A stretch of DNA of 64,000 nucleotides, taken from assembly GCA_965221185.1 (NCBI GenBank), contig OZ244866.1, positions 3,038,001 to 3,102,000 on the forward strand. Direction: 5' to 3'. The notes below the pieces were generated by a model. The model did not search any database. It saw only the letters and a program-made list of their open reading frames with translations, and had not been told where the DNA came from. Positions within the stretch are counted from its first letter, which is position 1; each line of letters begins with the position of its first letter. The translations under genes and the position numbers were made by a program. The DNA comes from Aldehydirespirator sp965221185. GTDB lineage: Bacteria; Actinomycetota; Acidimicrobiia; Acidimicrobiales; Aldehydirespiratoraceae. Shown in pieces: positions 1 to 8,865 of this stretch.

Positions 1-61
1 CAGCAGCGGCTGCGGTGGTTATGGCTGTAGTCGGCCGTCTCATCGGGCACCGCCCCGCCGG

Positions 62-1162
62 CTAAACAGCTAGGGGGCCGTAGAGGCGTTCGGCGTTGCC
101 GGCGAGGATGGCTTGCTTGTCGGCGCCGGCCAGGGCCGGGTTCTCCAGCAGCTCGTCGATCTCGTGGCGACAGGTGGCCGCGGTGACCTCGTGGGGGAAG
201 TCCGAGGAGAACACCAGCGGTGCGCTGCCCACTAGCTCCACGAAGCGGGTCAGCCCCAGCTCGTCGCCCTCGCAGCCGACGAAGATGCGCCCGGCGTCGG
301 CGTGGGCCAGCACGTAGTCGCTCACCCGTCCGCCCGGCTCCACCGCGCAGAACCGCCCGCCCGGGTCGTGCTGGCTGAACGCGGCCCAAGAGTTGTCGAA
401 GCGCTCCAGGCAGGTGACGAACCAGTTCACGCCACCCTCCAGGAAGGCGACGCGCAGACCCGGGTGGCGGTCGAGGATGCCGTTGGAGACGATCCCGGCC
501 AGCGCGATCATCTGGCCCCACGGATGGCCGAGTGCGTGCACGAAGGGCCACACGTCGAGATGGTCGATGCCGAAGTTGGCGTGGCAGCCGCCGTGCACCG
601 CCAGGGCGCAGCCGAGCCGCTCGGCCTCGGCATATACCGGCCAGTACTCCCGGGAGCCGAGATGGCCCTTGAGGCCGTTGGAGGGCAGCATGGCTCCCAC
701 CAGCCCGAGTTCAGTGACCGCCCGCCGCAGCTCCTCCACCGCGGCTTCGGGAACCTGCATGGGCAGCAGCGCCATGCCGCTGAGCCGCTCGTCGGCAGAA
801 GCGTGGGTGTCGCTGAGCCAGTCGTTGTAGGCCCGGGCCAGCGCCACCGCCACCTCCGGATAGTTCACCCGGCCGATGGACAGGCCCGCGGTCGGATACA
901 GCACCGCAGCGGAGATGCCGACGGTGTCGAGGAACTCCCGCCACTGTGGGGCCCTCACCCGGCCGGCCCGGTTGAAGCTGGCCGCGGAGTGCCGGAAGCT
1001 GGTGTGCACATGGTCGAGCGGCGGGAACAGGCCCACCACCGGCGGGACGAGGCCCACGCTGCGGGGCGTCTCCAGGGCCATCTCCCGGTAGGTCTCGGGC
1101 AGGTACTCGAGGATCTCCGACGAGTCCTCCTGAACGTGGCCGTCGGCGTCGATCACCCTCAT
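62..1162 (-). CDS. Amidohydrolase 2 family metal-dependent hydrolase/decarboxylase
   Basis: A protein of about 366 residues of the amidohydrolase-2 (ACMSD-like TIM barrel) family, which hydrolyses or decarboxylates small aromatic or cyclic acids with a divalent metal. Visible marks are the N-terminal DADGH metal-ligand motif, an internal AVHGG segment with a likely metal-binding His, and the C-terminal FSSDFPHE motif with the usual catalytic Asp. An in-frame extension reaches 1270, but its low-complexity residues look like a shadow of the upstream epimerase gene. The ATG at 1162 directly precedes the conserved motif and is preferred. It lies 46 bp downstream of the epimerase gene on the same strand, so co-transcription is likely. 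The substrate cannot be told from sequence. Confidence 0.85.
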   Translation of the reverse strand: MRVIDADGHVQEDSSEILEYLPETYREMALETPRSVGLVPPVVGLFPPLDHVHTSFRHSAASFNRAGRVRAPQWREFLDTVGISAAVLYPTAGLSIGRVNYPEVAVALARAYNDWLSDTHASADERLSGMALLPMQVPEAAVEELRRAVTELGLVGAMLPSNGLKGHLGSREYWPVYAEAERLGCALAVHGGCHANFGIDHLDVWPFVHALGHPWGQMIALAGIVSNGILDRHPGLRVAFLEGGVNWFVTCLERFDNSWAAFSQHDPGGRFCAVEPGGRVSDYVLAHADAGRIFVGCEGDELGLTRFVELVGSAPLVFSSDFPHEVTAATCRHEIDELLENPALAGADKQAILAGNAERLYGPLAV

Positions 1163-1208
1163 CGGTGCCTGCCGCTCTGCCGCTGCCGCCCGGCCGCGCC
1201 CATCCCGC

Positions 1209-2204
1209 TCAGGAGGACCCGCCGGGCCCCTGGCCCGACAGCCAGCCCAGATAGTCGGCCACGGCGACATCCATCGGGTACTCCACCTTGTAGCCGAGGT
1301 CGCGGCGCGACGCGGTCAGATCCATGGGACTGGTCGGGTTGCCGTACTTGGTCATCGAGTCGTCCTGGGTGATCTCCATGTCGATCGGGCGGCCCGCGGC
1401 CTGCTCGATGCGCGCGATGATGTCCGCGATGGTGTACAGCTCGCCCATGGTGGCGTTGTAGACCCGGTTGGGGGCCTCGGGCGCGAAGGCGGCCCGCACC
1501 AACCCCTGGGCACCGTCGGGTGAGTAGGTGTAGTCCATGCCCTGGCGGTGCAGGTCGGCTTGGGCGATGCGGTAGGTGCGCCCGAAATGGGCGCACTCGA
1601 TCAACTGCTTGAGGAGCTTGCTGGGCCCGCCGCCGGGCACCCCGTGCCACGGTCCGAAAGCACCGCCGAAGCGGACCACAGCCGTGTCGAGCCCGTAGGA
1701 GTCGGCGTAGTTGTGGCACAGCCACTCAGAGGCCAGCTTCATCGACGCGTACAGCGACGGCGGGTACTCGCTGACCACCTTGAGGGTGAAGTCCTCAACG
1801 GTGTCGTCTTCGGGGGCGACGCCGCGGCGGCCCATGGTCACCACCGTGGAGCCGCAGAACACCACCCGGGCCAGGCCCGCCATCCGGGCCGCCTCCAGCA
1901 CGTTGAGGGTGCCCATGACGTTGACCCTCACTCCCGCCACCGGCCGGGGGATCAGATCGCGGGTCAGCAGCGAAGCGGTGTGGATGATCCGCTCCACGCC
2001 GTGGGACTCGATGGCTCGCAGCAGGTCGCCAATGTCGCCGATGTCGCCCTTCACCAAGTCCACCGAACCGCTATCGAGTCGCTCGGCCAGGTTGCGCTCA
2101 CTGAAGGCGATGTCGTAGAGGACAGGACGCTCGCCGCGCTCCGAGACGATGCGGGCCGCGGCCAGCGACCCGATCATGCCTGCGCCGGTGACGAGGGTGG
2201 TCAT
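1209..2204 (-). CDS. NAD-dependent epimerase/dehydratase (extended SDR)
   Basis: A 331-residue extended short-chain dehydrogenase/reductase of the type acting on nucleotide sugars or related carbonyl compounds. The N-terminal GAGMIGS is the GxxGxxG dinucleotide-binding loop of the Rossmann fold. The YASMK tetrad segment near residue 155 supplies catalytic Tyr and Lys, with CGSTVV just before it as the Ser region. The length is normal for the family. It precedes the amidohydrolase gene on the same strand, and the divergent GntR regulator starts about 180 bp from its start codon, so that regulator may control the pair (inference). The exact substrate is unknown. Confidence 0.85.
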   Translation of the reverse strand: MTTLVTGAGMIGSLAAARIVSERGERPVLYDIAFSERNLAERLDSGSVDLVKGDIGDIGDLLRAIESHGVERIIHTASLLTRDLIPRPVAGVRVNVMGTLNVLEAARMAGLARVVFCGSTVVTMGRRGVAPEDDTVEDFTLKVVSEYPPSLYASMKLASEWLCHNYADSYGLDTAVVRFGGAFGPWHGVPGGGPSKLLKQLIECAHFGRTYRIAQADLHRQGMDYTYSPDGAQGLVRAAFAPEAPNRVYNATMGELYTIADIIARIEQAAGRPIDMEITQDDSMTKYGNPTSPMDLTASRRDLGYKVEYPMDVAVADYLGWLSGQGPGGSS

Positions 2205-2386
2205 GGGGTGTCCCTTCCGGCGCCCGGCACCTCGCCGGTCCGCCGCACGTTTGCCACGGCTGGCGCGGCCCCGCGTGGGCCGGTGGACAGCCGAGCGCGC
2301 CCGACTGTCTACACGGCCGGATCGCCTGGTTTCTTATCGGACGGGCGGGCAATGTAACATCGGCCGTTGGGGATGGAGGATTGATT

Positions 2387-3055
2387 TTGAGCGACAACGA
2401 CAGCGAACAGCCCCTCCGAGAAGTTGTGGCCGGCCAACTCCGCTCGATGATCCTCGGCGGGGATCTAAAGCCGGGCCAGCGGCTCGTCGAGGGCCAGCTC
2501 GCCGAACTCCTGGGAGTCAGCCGCAACCCGGTGCGGGAGGCCATGCGATCGCTGGAGGCCACCGGCCTGATCGAGGTGGTGCCCCGGCGGGGCGCCCACG
2601 TGTGCGCCATCGACAAGTGCGAGGTTCACCACATCCAGCGCATCAGGATGCTGGTGGAGGGATACGCGGTGGAGCAGGCCGCCGCGCGCCAGGACCCCGA
2701 GAGCATCGGGCGGATCCTGGGCTGCCTGGAGAACGGCCGGGCCGCAACGGAGCGGGGCGACGCGGTCACGGCCGCCGTCTACCACCGGGACTTTCACATT
2801 GCGGTGGAGCAGGCCGCCGGGATCCCCTTCCTACACCAAGTGCTGGACCCGCTGCGGCAGCAGACCGAGCTTGTCTTCTCGGTGGTCACCGACGAGCGGG
2901 GCGACATCACCTGGGAGGAGCACGAGGCGATTTACGACGCGGTGGCCTCGGGCAACGCGGAGTGCGCCAAGGAGTTGATCCGCGAGCACATAACCAATGC
3001 ACTGGCGTCCTTCGAGCAGGCCGTGGGGACACCGGCCGCGGCCGCGGAGCGTTGA
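2387..3055 (+). CDS. GntR-family (FCD) transcriptional regulator
   Basis: A regulator of about 222 residues with an N-terminal winged helix-turn-helix of the GntR family (the ELLGVSRNPVREAM stretch is the recognition region) and a C-terminal all-helical FCD effector domain that normally binds an organic acid through metal-held His residues. Start choice: a TTG at 2381 directly abuts the Shine-Dalgarno GGAGGA at 2375-2380, whereas the TTG at 2387 has a 6-nt spacer. I take 2387. It is divergent from the epimerase/amidohydrolase pair and probably binds the shared upstream region, which is inference from layout. Confidence 0.85.
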   Translation: MSDNDSEQPLREVVAGQLRSMILGGDLKPGQRLVEGQLAELLGVSRNPVREAMRSLEATGLIEVVPRRGAHVCAIDKCEVHHIQRIRMLVEGYAVEQAAARQDPESIGRILGCLENGRAATERGDAVTAAVYHRDFHIAVEQAAGIPFLHQVLDPLRQQTELVFSVVTDERGDITWEEHEAIYDAVASGNAECAKELIREHITNALASFEQAVGTPAAAAER

Positions 3056-3112
3056 CGGTGGGTTTGAGGCATTGACGGCCGGCGCGACCCAGGCCGCCGG
3101 GAGCTCGCAGCC

Positions 3113-5764
3113 GTGGCCGACCATACGCAGGGCGAACCACCAGAATTGACGGCCCAGACGCGCCGGCGGGCCGAGGAGTGGTTGGCCGCCGATCCCGACC
3201 CCGAGACGCGCTCGGAGCTGGAAGCCCTGCTGGCCGGTGACCCCGTCGAGCTTGAACGGCGATTCGAGGGACGGCTCGCCTTCGGGACCGCGGGCATCCG
3301 GGGCCCGATGGGAGCGGGCCCGATGAGGATGAACCGGGTGCTGGTGCGGATGGTGGCCGCGGCGCTGGCCGAGCGGCTGTTACAGGAGCGCGGGGAGCGC
3401 CCCCTGGTGGTGGTCGGGTACGACGCCCGCCACCGGAGCCACCTCTTTGCCGCCGACACCGCCCGGGTGCTGGCCGCCCGCGGAATCCGGGTGGAGGTGC
3501 TGCCCGGGCCGATGCCCACACCGGTGCTGGCCTTCGCGGTGAAGCACCTCGACGCGTCGGCCGGGGTGATGGTGACGGCCAGCCACAACCCGCGCTCCGA
3601 CAACGGCTACAAGGTCTACTGGCGAGGCGGCCGCCAGCTCGTCGCCCCGATCGACACGGAGATCAGCGAGATCATCGACCGGACCGCGCCGCTGGCCGGG
3701 TCCGACCTGGCATCCGACAGCGCCATCGGTATCGAGACCGGCGGCGACGACCTGGTGGAGGCCTACGTGGACGCGGTGGTGGGGCTGGTGGTGCCGGGCG
3801 GACCCCGGTCGGTGCGCATGGCCTACACGCCGCTTCACGGCGTGGGGGCCGAGACGTTCCTGCGGGCCGTGTCCCGCGCCGGGTTCGATCCGCCCGCAGT
3901 GGTGGCCGAGCAGGCCGAACCCGATCCCGACTTCCCCACCACGCCGTTCCCGAATCCCGAGGAGACCGGCGTTGTCGATCAGCTGCTGGCGCTGGCTGCC
4001 GACACCGGCGCGGACGTGGCCCTGGCCCACGATCCAGACGCCGACCGTCTGGCGGTGGCGATTCCCGAGGGCGGGCGGTGGCGGCTGCTCACCGGCGACG
4101 AGACCGGCTGCCTGCTGGCCGAGCATCTGCTTCGGCGGGCCGGGTCCGACGACGGGCCAGACCAGGGCACGGGCCGGCGCAGGCTGGTGATCAACACGGT
4201 GGTGTCGTCGCGCCTGCTTCCGCTCATCGCCGCCGCTCACGACGCGGACTGGATCGAGACACTCACCGGCTTCAAGTGGATCATGCAGGCCCACTCGCGG
4301 CGGGCCGCCAGCCACGATCTGGTGTTGGGCTACGAGGACGCGCTCGGCTGCGCGGTGGGCGAGGTGGTGAGGGACAAGGACGGCATCGGCGCGGCGTTGG
4401 TGATGGCCGAGCTCGTCGCCGCCCTCAAGAGCGAGGCACGGACCTTGGGCGACCTCCTCGACGACCTTCATCGCCGCCACGGTGTGCATGCCACCGGGCA
4501 GCGCTCGGTCCGCTTCGAGTCGGCCATCGGCAAACGGCAGCCGATGAAGATGGCCATGGCTTCTCTGCGCGACGCTCCACCGGCAGAGTTGGGGGGAGCC
4601 GCGGTGACCGCGGTGCACGACCTCGCCGCGGGGGGCTCGCACCTGCCGCCCGCGGATGTTGTGGTGCTCGAGCTCTTCGAGATGGAGGCCAGGGTGATTG
4701 TCAGACCCAGCGGGACCGAGCCGAAGATGAAGGTCTACGCCGAGGCGGTCGTCGTTCTGGGCGACGGCGACGACGACAGCGGCACGGGGCTGCGCTCAGC
4801 CCGGGGCGAGGCCAGAACGAGGATCGCGGCGCTGCTGGACGCGGCTGTCGGGCATGTGGCCGATCCCGAGCGGCACGGACGCGACCGCGCCCTGGCCGCG
4901 GCGGGCGACACCGGGACAGGCGATGCCGCGACGGGCGTAGCGACCGCGGACTCCGCGGACGAGGCCCGAGTCGATGATTTGCGGCTGGTCGTGCGCTGCA
5001 TCGACCTGACCACCCTGGAGGGCGATGACACGCCGGGGCGGATCCGGGCGCTGTGCTCCCAGGCGCTGCGCCCCGACCCGGCCGATCCCACCGTGGGCCC
5101 GGTGGCCGCGGTGTGCGTCCACCCCTCGCTGGCGGGTTTGGCCGCAGAGCTGCTTGCAAGCACGCAGGTGGCGGTGGCCAGCGTTGCCGGGGCCTTCCCG
5201 AGCGGGCTGTCGCCGCTGGAGGTCAGGGTGGCCGAGGTGAGGGCCGCGGTGGCCGCCGGCGCCCAGGAGATCGACACCGTGCTGAACCGCTCCGCCTTCC
5301 TGTCGGGCCGGGCCGACCTCGCAGCGGAGGAGTTGCGAGCGCTGCGGGAGGCCGCAGGTGCTGCGCACTTCAAGGTGATCCTGGAAGTCTGCGAGCTTGG
5401 CTCGGCCGCAGCGGTCGCCGAGGCGACGCGGCTGGCCATCGACGCGGGCGCCGACATGGTCAAGACCTCCACCGGCAAGGGCTCGGCCGGCGCGTCGCCC
5501 CAAGCAGTGTTGACGATGGCCGAAACGGTGGCCGAGCACTGCGCGGCGGGGGGCCGCCCGGTCGGGATCAAGGTGGCGGGCGGCGTGCGCACCGCGGCCG
5601 ACGCCCTCGGATACCTCGACATCGTGCGCTCGGTGCTGGGCGAGGACTGGCTCAGTCCCGAGCGCCTCCGCTTCGGCGCCTCCAGCCTGCTGGGCAACGT
5701 CGTCGCGAAGCTGGTGCTCGAACACGCCGATGCTGCCGGGGCCCGGGCCCGCGGGGCCTGCTGA
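3113..5764 (+). CDS. Phosphohexomutase/phosphopentomutase fused to deoxyribose-phosphate aldolase (DeoC)
   Basis: An 883-residue fusion with a GTG start. Residues 1 to about 560 are an alpha-D-phosphohexomutase: TASHNPRSDNGYKVYW holds the phosphoserine loop, DPDADRLAV the metal-binding loop, and RPSGTEPKMKVY the C-terminal phosphate-binding loop. After a low-complexity Ala/Asp-rich linker (about 565-625), residues 625-875 form a class I DERA aldolase: EIDTVLN has the catalytic Asp, VKTSTGKG the Schiff-base Lys, and GIKVAGGVR the second Lys. If the mutase half acts on pentose phosphates, the chain would turn deoxyribose-1-phosphate into deoxyribose-5-phosphate and then acetaldehyde plus glyceraldehyde-3-phosphate. 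Both halves look intact. The pentose specificity of the mutase is inferred from the fusion. Confidence 0.88.
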   Translation: MADHTQGEPPELTAQTRRRAEEWLAADPDPETRSELEALLAGDPVELERRFEGRLAFGTAGIRGPMGAGPMRMNRVLVRMVAAALAERLLQERGERPLVVVGYDARHRSHLFAADTARVLAARGIRVEVLPGPMPTPVLAFAVKHLDASAGVMVTASHNPRSDNGYKVYWRGGRQLVAPIDTEISEIIDRTAPLAGSDLASDSAIGIETGGDDLVEAYVDAVVGLVVPGGPRSVRMAYTPLHGVGAETFLRAVSRAGFDPPAVVAEQAEPDPDFPTTPFPNPEETGVVDQLLALAADTGADVALAHDPDADRLAVAIPEGGRWRLLTGDETGCLLAEHLLRRAGSDDGPDQGTGRRRLVINTVVSSRLLPLIAAAHDADWIETLTGFKWIMQAHSRRAASHDLVLGYEDALGCAVGEVVRDKDGIGAALVMAELVAALKSEARTLGDLLDDLHRRHGVHATGQRSVRFESAIGKRQPMKMAMASLRDAPPAELGGAAVTAVHDLAAGGSHLPPADVVVLELFEMEARVIVRPSGTEPKMKVYAEAVVVLGDGDDDSGTGLRSARGEARTRIAALLDAAVGHVADPERHGRDRALAAAGDTGTGDAATGVATADSADEARVDDLRLVVRCIDLTTLEGDDTPGRIRALCSQALRPDPADPTVGPVAAVCVHPSLAGLAAELLASTQVAVASVAGAFPSGLSPLEVRVAEVRAAVAAGAQEIDTVLNRSAFLSGRADLAAEELRALREAAGAAHFKVILEVCELGSAAAVAEATRLAIDAGADMVKTSTGKGSAGASPQAVLTMAETVAEHCAAGGRPVGIKVAGGVRTAADALGYLDIVRSVLGEDWLSPERLRFGASSLLGNVVAKLVLEHADAAGARARGAC

Positions 5765-5936
5765 ACCGACCGAGTGAGCCATCGCATGCGCGGCCTGGCC
5801 CCCATCTGGTCCAGCGATCACGCCCGGTCCGCGGTGGCCGCACTCGCGGAGGCTCTCGCCATCGACCGGGTGGCCGGGCTGACGCCGCGCGGGTCATGCC
5901 GAACTCGGCAATAATTCTCCTGGTGGGAGAGCCTGC

Positions 5937-7004
5937 ATGACTGAACCGGTAGCGGCCGTGGAGATCGACGGCGTCACCAAGCGCTTCGACGAGGTGGTCG
6001 CGGTGGACAGCGTCGACCTTGCCATCGGCGACGGGGAGTTCTTCGCTCTGCTGGGTCCGTCGGGCTGCGGCAAGACCACCACCCTGCGCATGATCGCCGG
6101 ACTCGACCTGCCCACCGCGGGCAGCCTGCGCATCTTCGGCGAGGAAGTCGGGATGGCGCCACCGGACCGCAGGCCGGTCAACACCGTGTTCCAGGCGTAC
6201 GCGCTGTTCCCCCACATGACGGTCCGCCAGAACATCGAGTTCGGGCTGAGAATGCGAAGGGTCAGGGACCCGGAGCTGTCACAGCGAGTGGCCGAGGCCA
6301 CCGAGATGGTGCGCCTGGCCGGGATGGAGGACCGCCGGCCCGACCAGCTCTCCGGCGGTCAGCAGCAGCGGGTGGCGCTGGCCCGGGCCCTGGTCAACCA
6401 GCCCAAGGTGCTGCTGCTGGACGAGCCGCTCGGGGCGCTGGACCTCAAGCTGCGCCAGGAGATGCAGCAGGAGCTCAAGGCCCTGCAACGAGAGGTGGGC
6501 ATCACGTTCGTGTTCGTCACCCACGACCAGGAGGAGGCCCTCGCCATGAGCGAGCGGATCGGGGTGATGTCGGAGGGCCGGCTGCTGCAGGTCGGCACTC
6601 CCCGGGAGATCTACGAGCGCCCGGCCAGCCGCTTCGTGGCCGATTTCATCGGCCGGACCAACCTCCTGGAGGCCTCGGTGGAGTCCGCCGGCACGCTGCG
6701 CCTCGCCAACGGCGCCAGCATCGCGGCGGAGACCTCGATGCCGCCCGGATCGGAGGTTGCCGTCAGCCTGCGGCCGGAGCGGGCCCGCCTGCACCGGCGG
6801 GGCGCGGGCGCCGCCGACGGCGCCAGCCTTGATGGAGAAGTGCGCGACATCACGTATCTCGGCCACGCCGTGGTGTACGCGGTGGCGGTCGGCCCGATGT
6901 CCATCGAGGTGCGCAGCGAGGGCGAAGTCGGCGAACCGTTCGCTCCCGGCAACGAGGTGACCCTGAGCTGGGACCACGGCGCCGCGGCCGTGGTCGCGGA
7001 TTGA
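5937..7004 (+). CDS. potA: Polyamine-type ABC transporter ATP-binding protein
   Basis: A 355-residue ATPase of the spermidine/putrescine (PotA) class of importers. Visible motifs are Walker A GPSGCGKTT, Q-loop region VFQAYALFP, signature LSGGQQQR, Walker B VLLLDEP and H-loop THDQEE. The C-terminal hundred residues are a TOBE regulatory domain. The ATG follows a GGGAGA Shine-Dalgarno with a 7-nt spacer. It is the first gene of a tight four-gene operon with two permeases and a binding protein. PotA homologues also energise Fe3+ or thiamine importers, but the PotB/PotC/PotD companions favour polyamines. Confidence 0.92.
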   Translation: MTEPVAAVEIDGVTKRFDEVVAVDSVDLAIGDGEFFALLGPSGCGKTTTLRMIAGLDLPTAGSLRIFGEEVGMAPPDRRPVNTVFQAYALFPHMTVRQNIEFGLRMRRVRDPELSQRVAEATEMVRLAGMEDRRPDQLSGGQQQRVALARALVNQPKVLLLDEPLGALDLKLRQEMQQELKALQREVGITFVFVTHDQEEALAMSERIGVMSEGRLLQVGTPREIYERPASRFVADFIGRTNLLEASVESAGTLRLANGASIAAETSMPPGSEVAVSLRPERARLHRRGAGAADGASLDGEVRDITYLGHAVVYAVAVGPMSIEVRSEGEVGEPFAPGNEVTLSWDHGAAAVVAD

Positions 7005-7006
7005 GG

Positions 7007-7975
7007 ATGCAGCCCGCCAGCCGGCCCTCGGTGAGCACCAGAGCCTCCGGGGAGGAGGCGGCCGCACAGGCACGGCGGCGCCAGGGGATGCTCCTCGCCT
7101 CGCCCGGAGCCCTCTACCTGCTGATCTTCTTCGTTGTCCCGCTCGCGCTGATCTCGATCTATTCCTTCGCCACCCGCACCTCCACCGGCCGAACATCGCT
7201 GAGCGGCTGGAACGTCGAGTCCTATCGCGTCATCGGCGACGACATCATCCTGGGAATCATCGGGCGGTCGGCGTGGCTCGCCACGCTCACCACTGCCCTG
7301 TGCCTCGCAGTCGGCTATCCCTTCGCCTACTACATAGCCACCCGGCCACGGCACCTGCGAGCCGTGATGCTGGTGCTGGTGATGATCCCGTTCTGGACCA
7401 ACGGGCTGGTGCGAGTGTTCGCCATCCGCTTCCTGCTCGGATCCAACGGCCCCGCCTCAGCCCTAAGCGAGAGCCTGGGGTTCGGGACGTTCCGGATCCT
7501 GTTCACACCCACCGCGGTGACGATCGGGATGGTCTACAGCTTCCTCACCCTCATGGTGCTGCCCCTGTACGTCGCGCTCGAGCGGATGGACTGGAGCCTG
7601 ACCGAGGCGGCCCGGGACCTGTACGCGAGCGGATCAAGAGCGTTCTGGAGGGTCACGCTGCCTCTCACCAAGTCGGGGATCGTGGCCGGTTGCGTGCTGG
7701 TGTTCGTTCCCAGCTTCGGCTCCTACGTGATCCCCGACATCCTGGGCGGGGCCAAGACGTTGCTCATCGGCTCATACATCGCACGGCAGTTCCGCGACGC
7801 CCGCAACTGGCCGCTCGGGGCGGCTCTGAGCGTGCTGCTGATCGCAGCCATGCTGATCGCGGTCGCGTTCAACCAGCGCTCCGGCAGCGGCGCGGAGGGC
7901 GGTGACCGGCACCGGATTCGAAGGCGCGGGCGCACCCAGGGCAAGGCCGAGACCGTGACGGCGGCGGCGTCATGA
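7007..7975 (+). CDS. potB: Polyamine-type ABC transporter permease, first subunit
   Basis: About 322 residues with an N-terminal membrane span near residues 25-50 and five further hydrophobic segments. The EAA loop (LTEAARDLYASG) of ABC inner-membrane permeases contacts the ATPase. The potA stop is at 7002-7004. A TTG at 7001 overlaps it, but the ATG at 7007 behind GAGG is the more likely start. The C-terminal 30 residues are basic and unlike typical PotB. The next gene overlaps it by 4 bp (ATGA), which indicates translational coupling. Confidence 0.9.
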   Translation: MQPASRPSVSTRASGEEAAAQARRRQGMLLASPGALYLLIFFVVPLALISIYSFATRTSTGRTSLSGWNVESYRVIGDDIILGIIGRSAWLATLTTALCLAVGYPFAYYIATRPRHLRAVMLVLVMIPFWTNGLVRVFAIRFLLGSNGPASALSESLGFGTFRILFTPTAVTIGMVYSFLTLMVLPLYVALERMDWSLTEAARDLYASGSRAFWRVTLPLTKSGIVAGCVLVFVPSFGSYVIPDILGGAKTLLIGSYIARQFRDARNWPLGAALSVLLIAAMLIAVAFNQRSGSGAEGGDRHRIRRRGRTQGKAETVTAAAS

Positions 7976-8826
7976 CCGGCGGCGCCGAAGTCGGGCTGGG
8001 ACAGCGCACCCGGCGGTGGCTAGCCGCCTGGGCATGGCTGGTATTCGCCTTCCTGTACGTGCCCATCATCGTGCTGGTGGTCTTCTCGTTCAATTCGTCG
8101 TCCCGAGTGAACATCTGGGGAGGCTTCTCGCTCCGGTGGTACGGGGAGGCGCTCGGCAACGAGGTGATCACCTCGGCGCTGCGGGTGTCGCTCATCGTGG
8201 CTGCGACATCCACCATCGTGTCGGTGGTGCTGGGCACAGCGGTGGCGCTCGCACTCGACCGGTACCGCTTCCGGGGGCGCCGGGCGCTCGACGGCACCGT
8301 GTACCTGCCCATCGTGATCCCCGACATCACCATGGCGGTGATGCTGCTGGTGTTCTTCGCGGAGGCCTTCAAGTTCATCGACTCCTTCGGCCCGCGGTTC
8401 ACGCTCGGCATCTCCACCGTCGCCCTGTCCCACATCGCGTTCAACATCTCGTTCGTGTGCGTGGTGGTCCGGGCCCGGCTCGACCAGTTCGACCGCACGC
8501 TGGAGGAGGCCGCCCGCGACCTGTACGCGTCAGGGTGGAAGACGTTCAGGAGGGTCACCCTGCCGTTGATCATGCCCGGCATCGCGGCCGGAGGGCTGCT
8601 GGCGCTGACCCTGTCGCTCGACGATGTTGTGATCTCCGCGTTCGTGGCCGGCCCCGGCTCGACGACCCTGCCGGTGTACGTATTCAGCAGCATCCGCCGG
8701 GGCGTTACTCCCGAACTGAACGCCATATCCACATTGATGCTCACCGCGTCAATCGCGCTGGTGCTGGGCTCGCTTGCGCTGCAGCGGCGCAGAGCCAGCG
8801 CATCGCAGCAGACCCGAGTCCTATAG
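7972..8826 (+). CDS. potC: Polyamine-type ABC transporter permease, second subunit
   Basis: A 284-residue permease with about six transmembrane segments, starting with a hydrophobic span at residues 16-38. The EAA loop reads LEEAARDLYASG, nearly identical to that of the first permease. The ATG overlaps the potB stop in an ATGA junction, so the two subunits are probably made in equal amounts. With the ATPase and lipoprotein it would form a type I ABC importer in the cytoplasmic membrane. Substrate assignment to spermidine or putrescine is by family. Confidence 0.9.
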   Translation: MTGGAEVGLGQRTRRWLAAWAWLVFAFLYVPIIVLVVFSFNSSSRVNIWGGFSLRWYGEALGNEVITSALRVSLIVAATSTIVSVVLGTAVALALDRYRFRGRRALDGTVYLPIVIPDITMAVMLLVFFAEAFKFIDSFGPRFTLGISTVALSHIAFNISFVCVVVRARLDQFDRTLEEAARDLYASGWKTFRRVTLPLIMPGIAAGGLLALTLSLDDVVISAFVAGPGSTTLPVYVFSSIRRGVTPELNAISTLMLTASIALVLGSLALQRRRASASQQTRVL

Positions 8827-8865
8827 TTCTGTAGTTCTTTGATGAACACCAGGAGGGAGAAGCCC

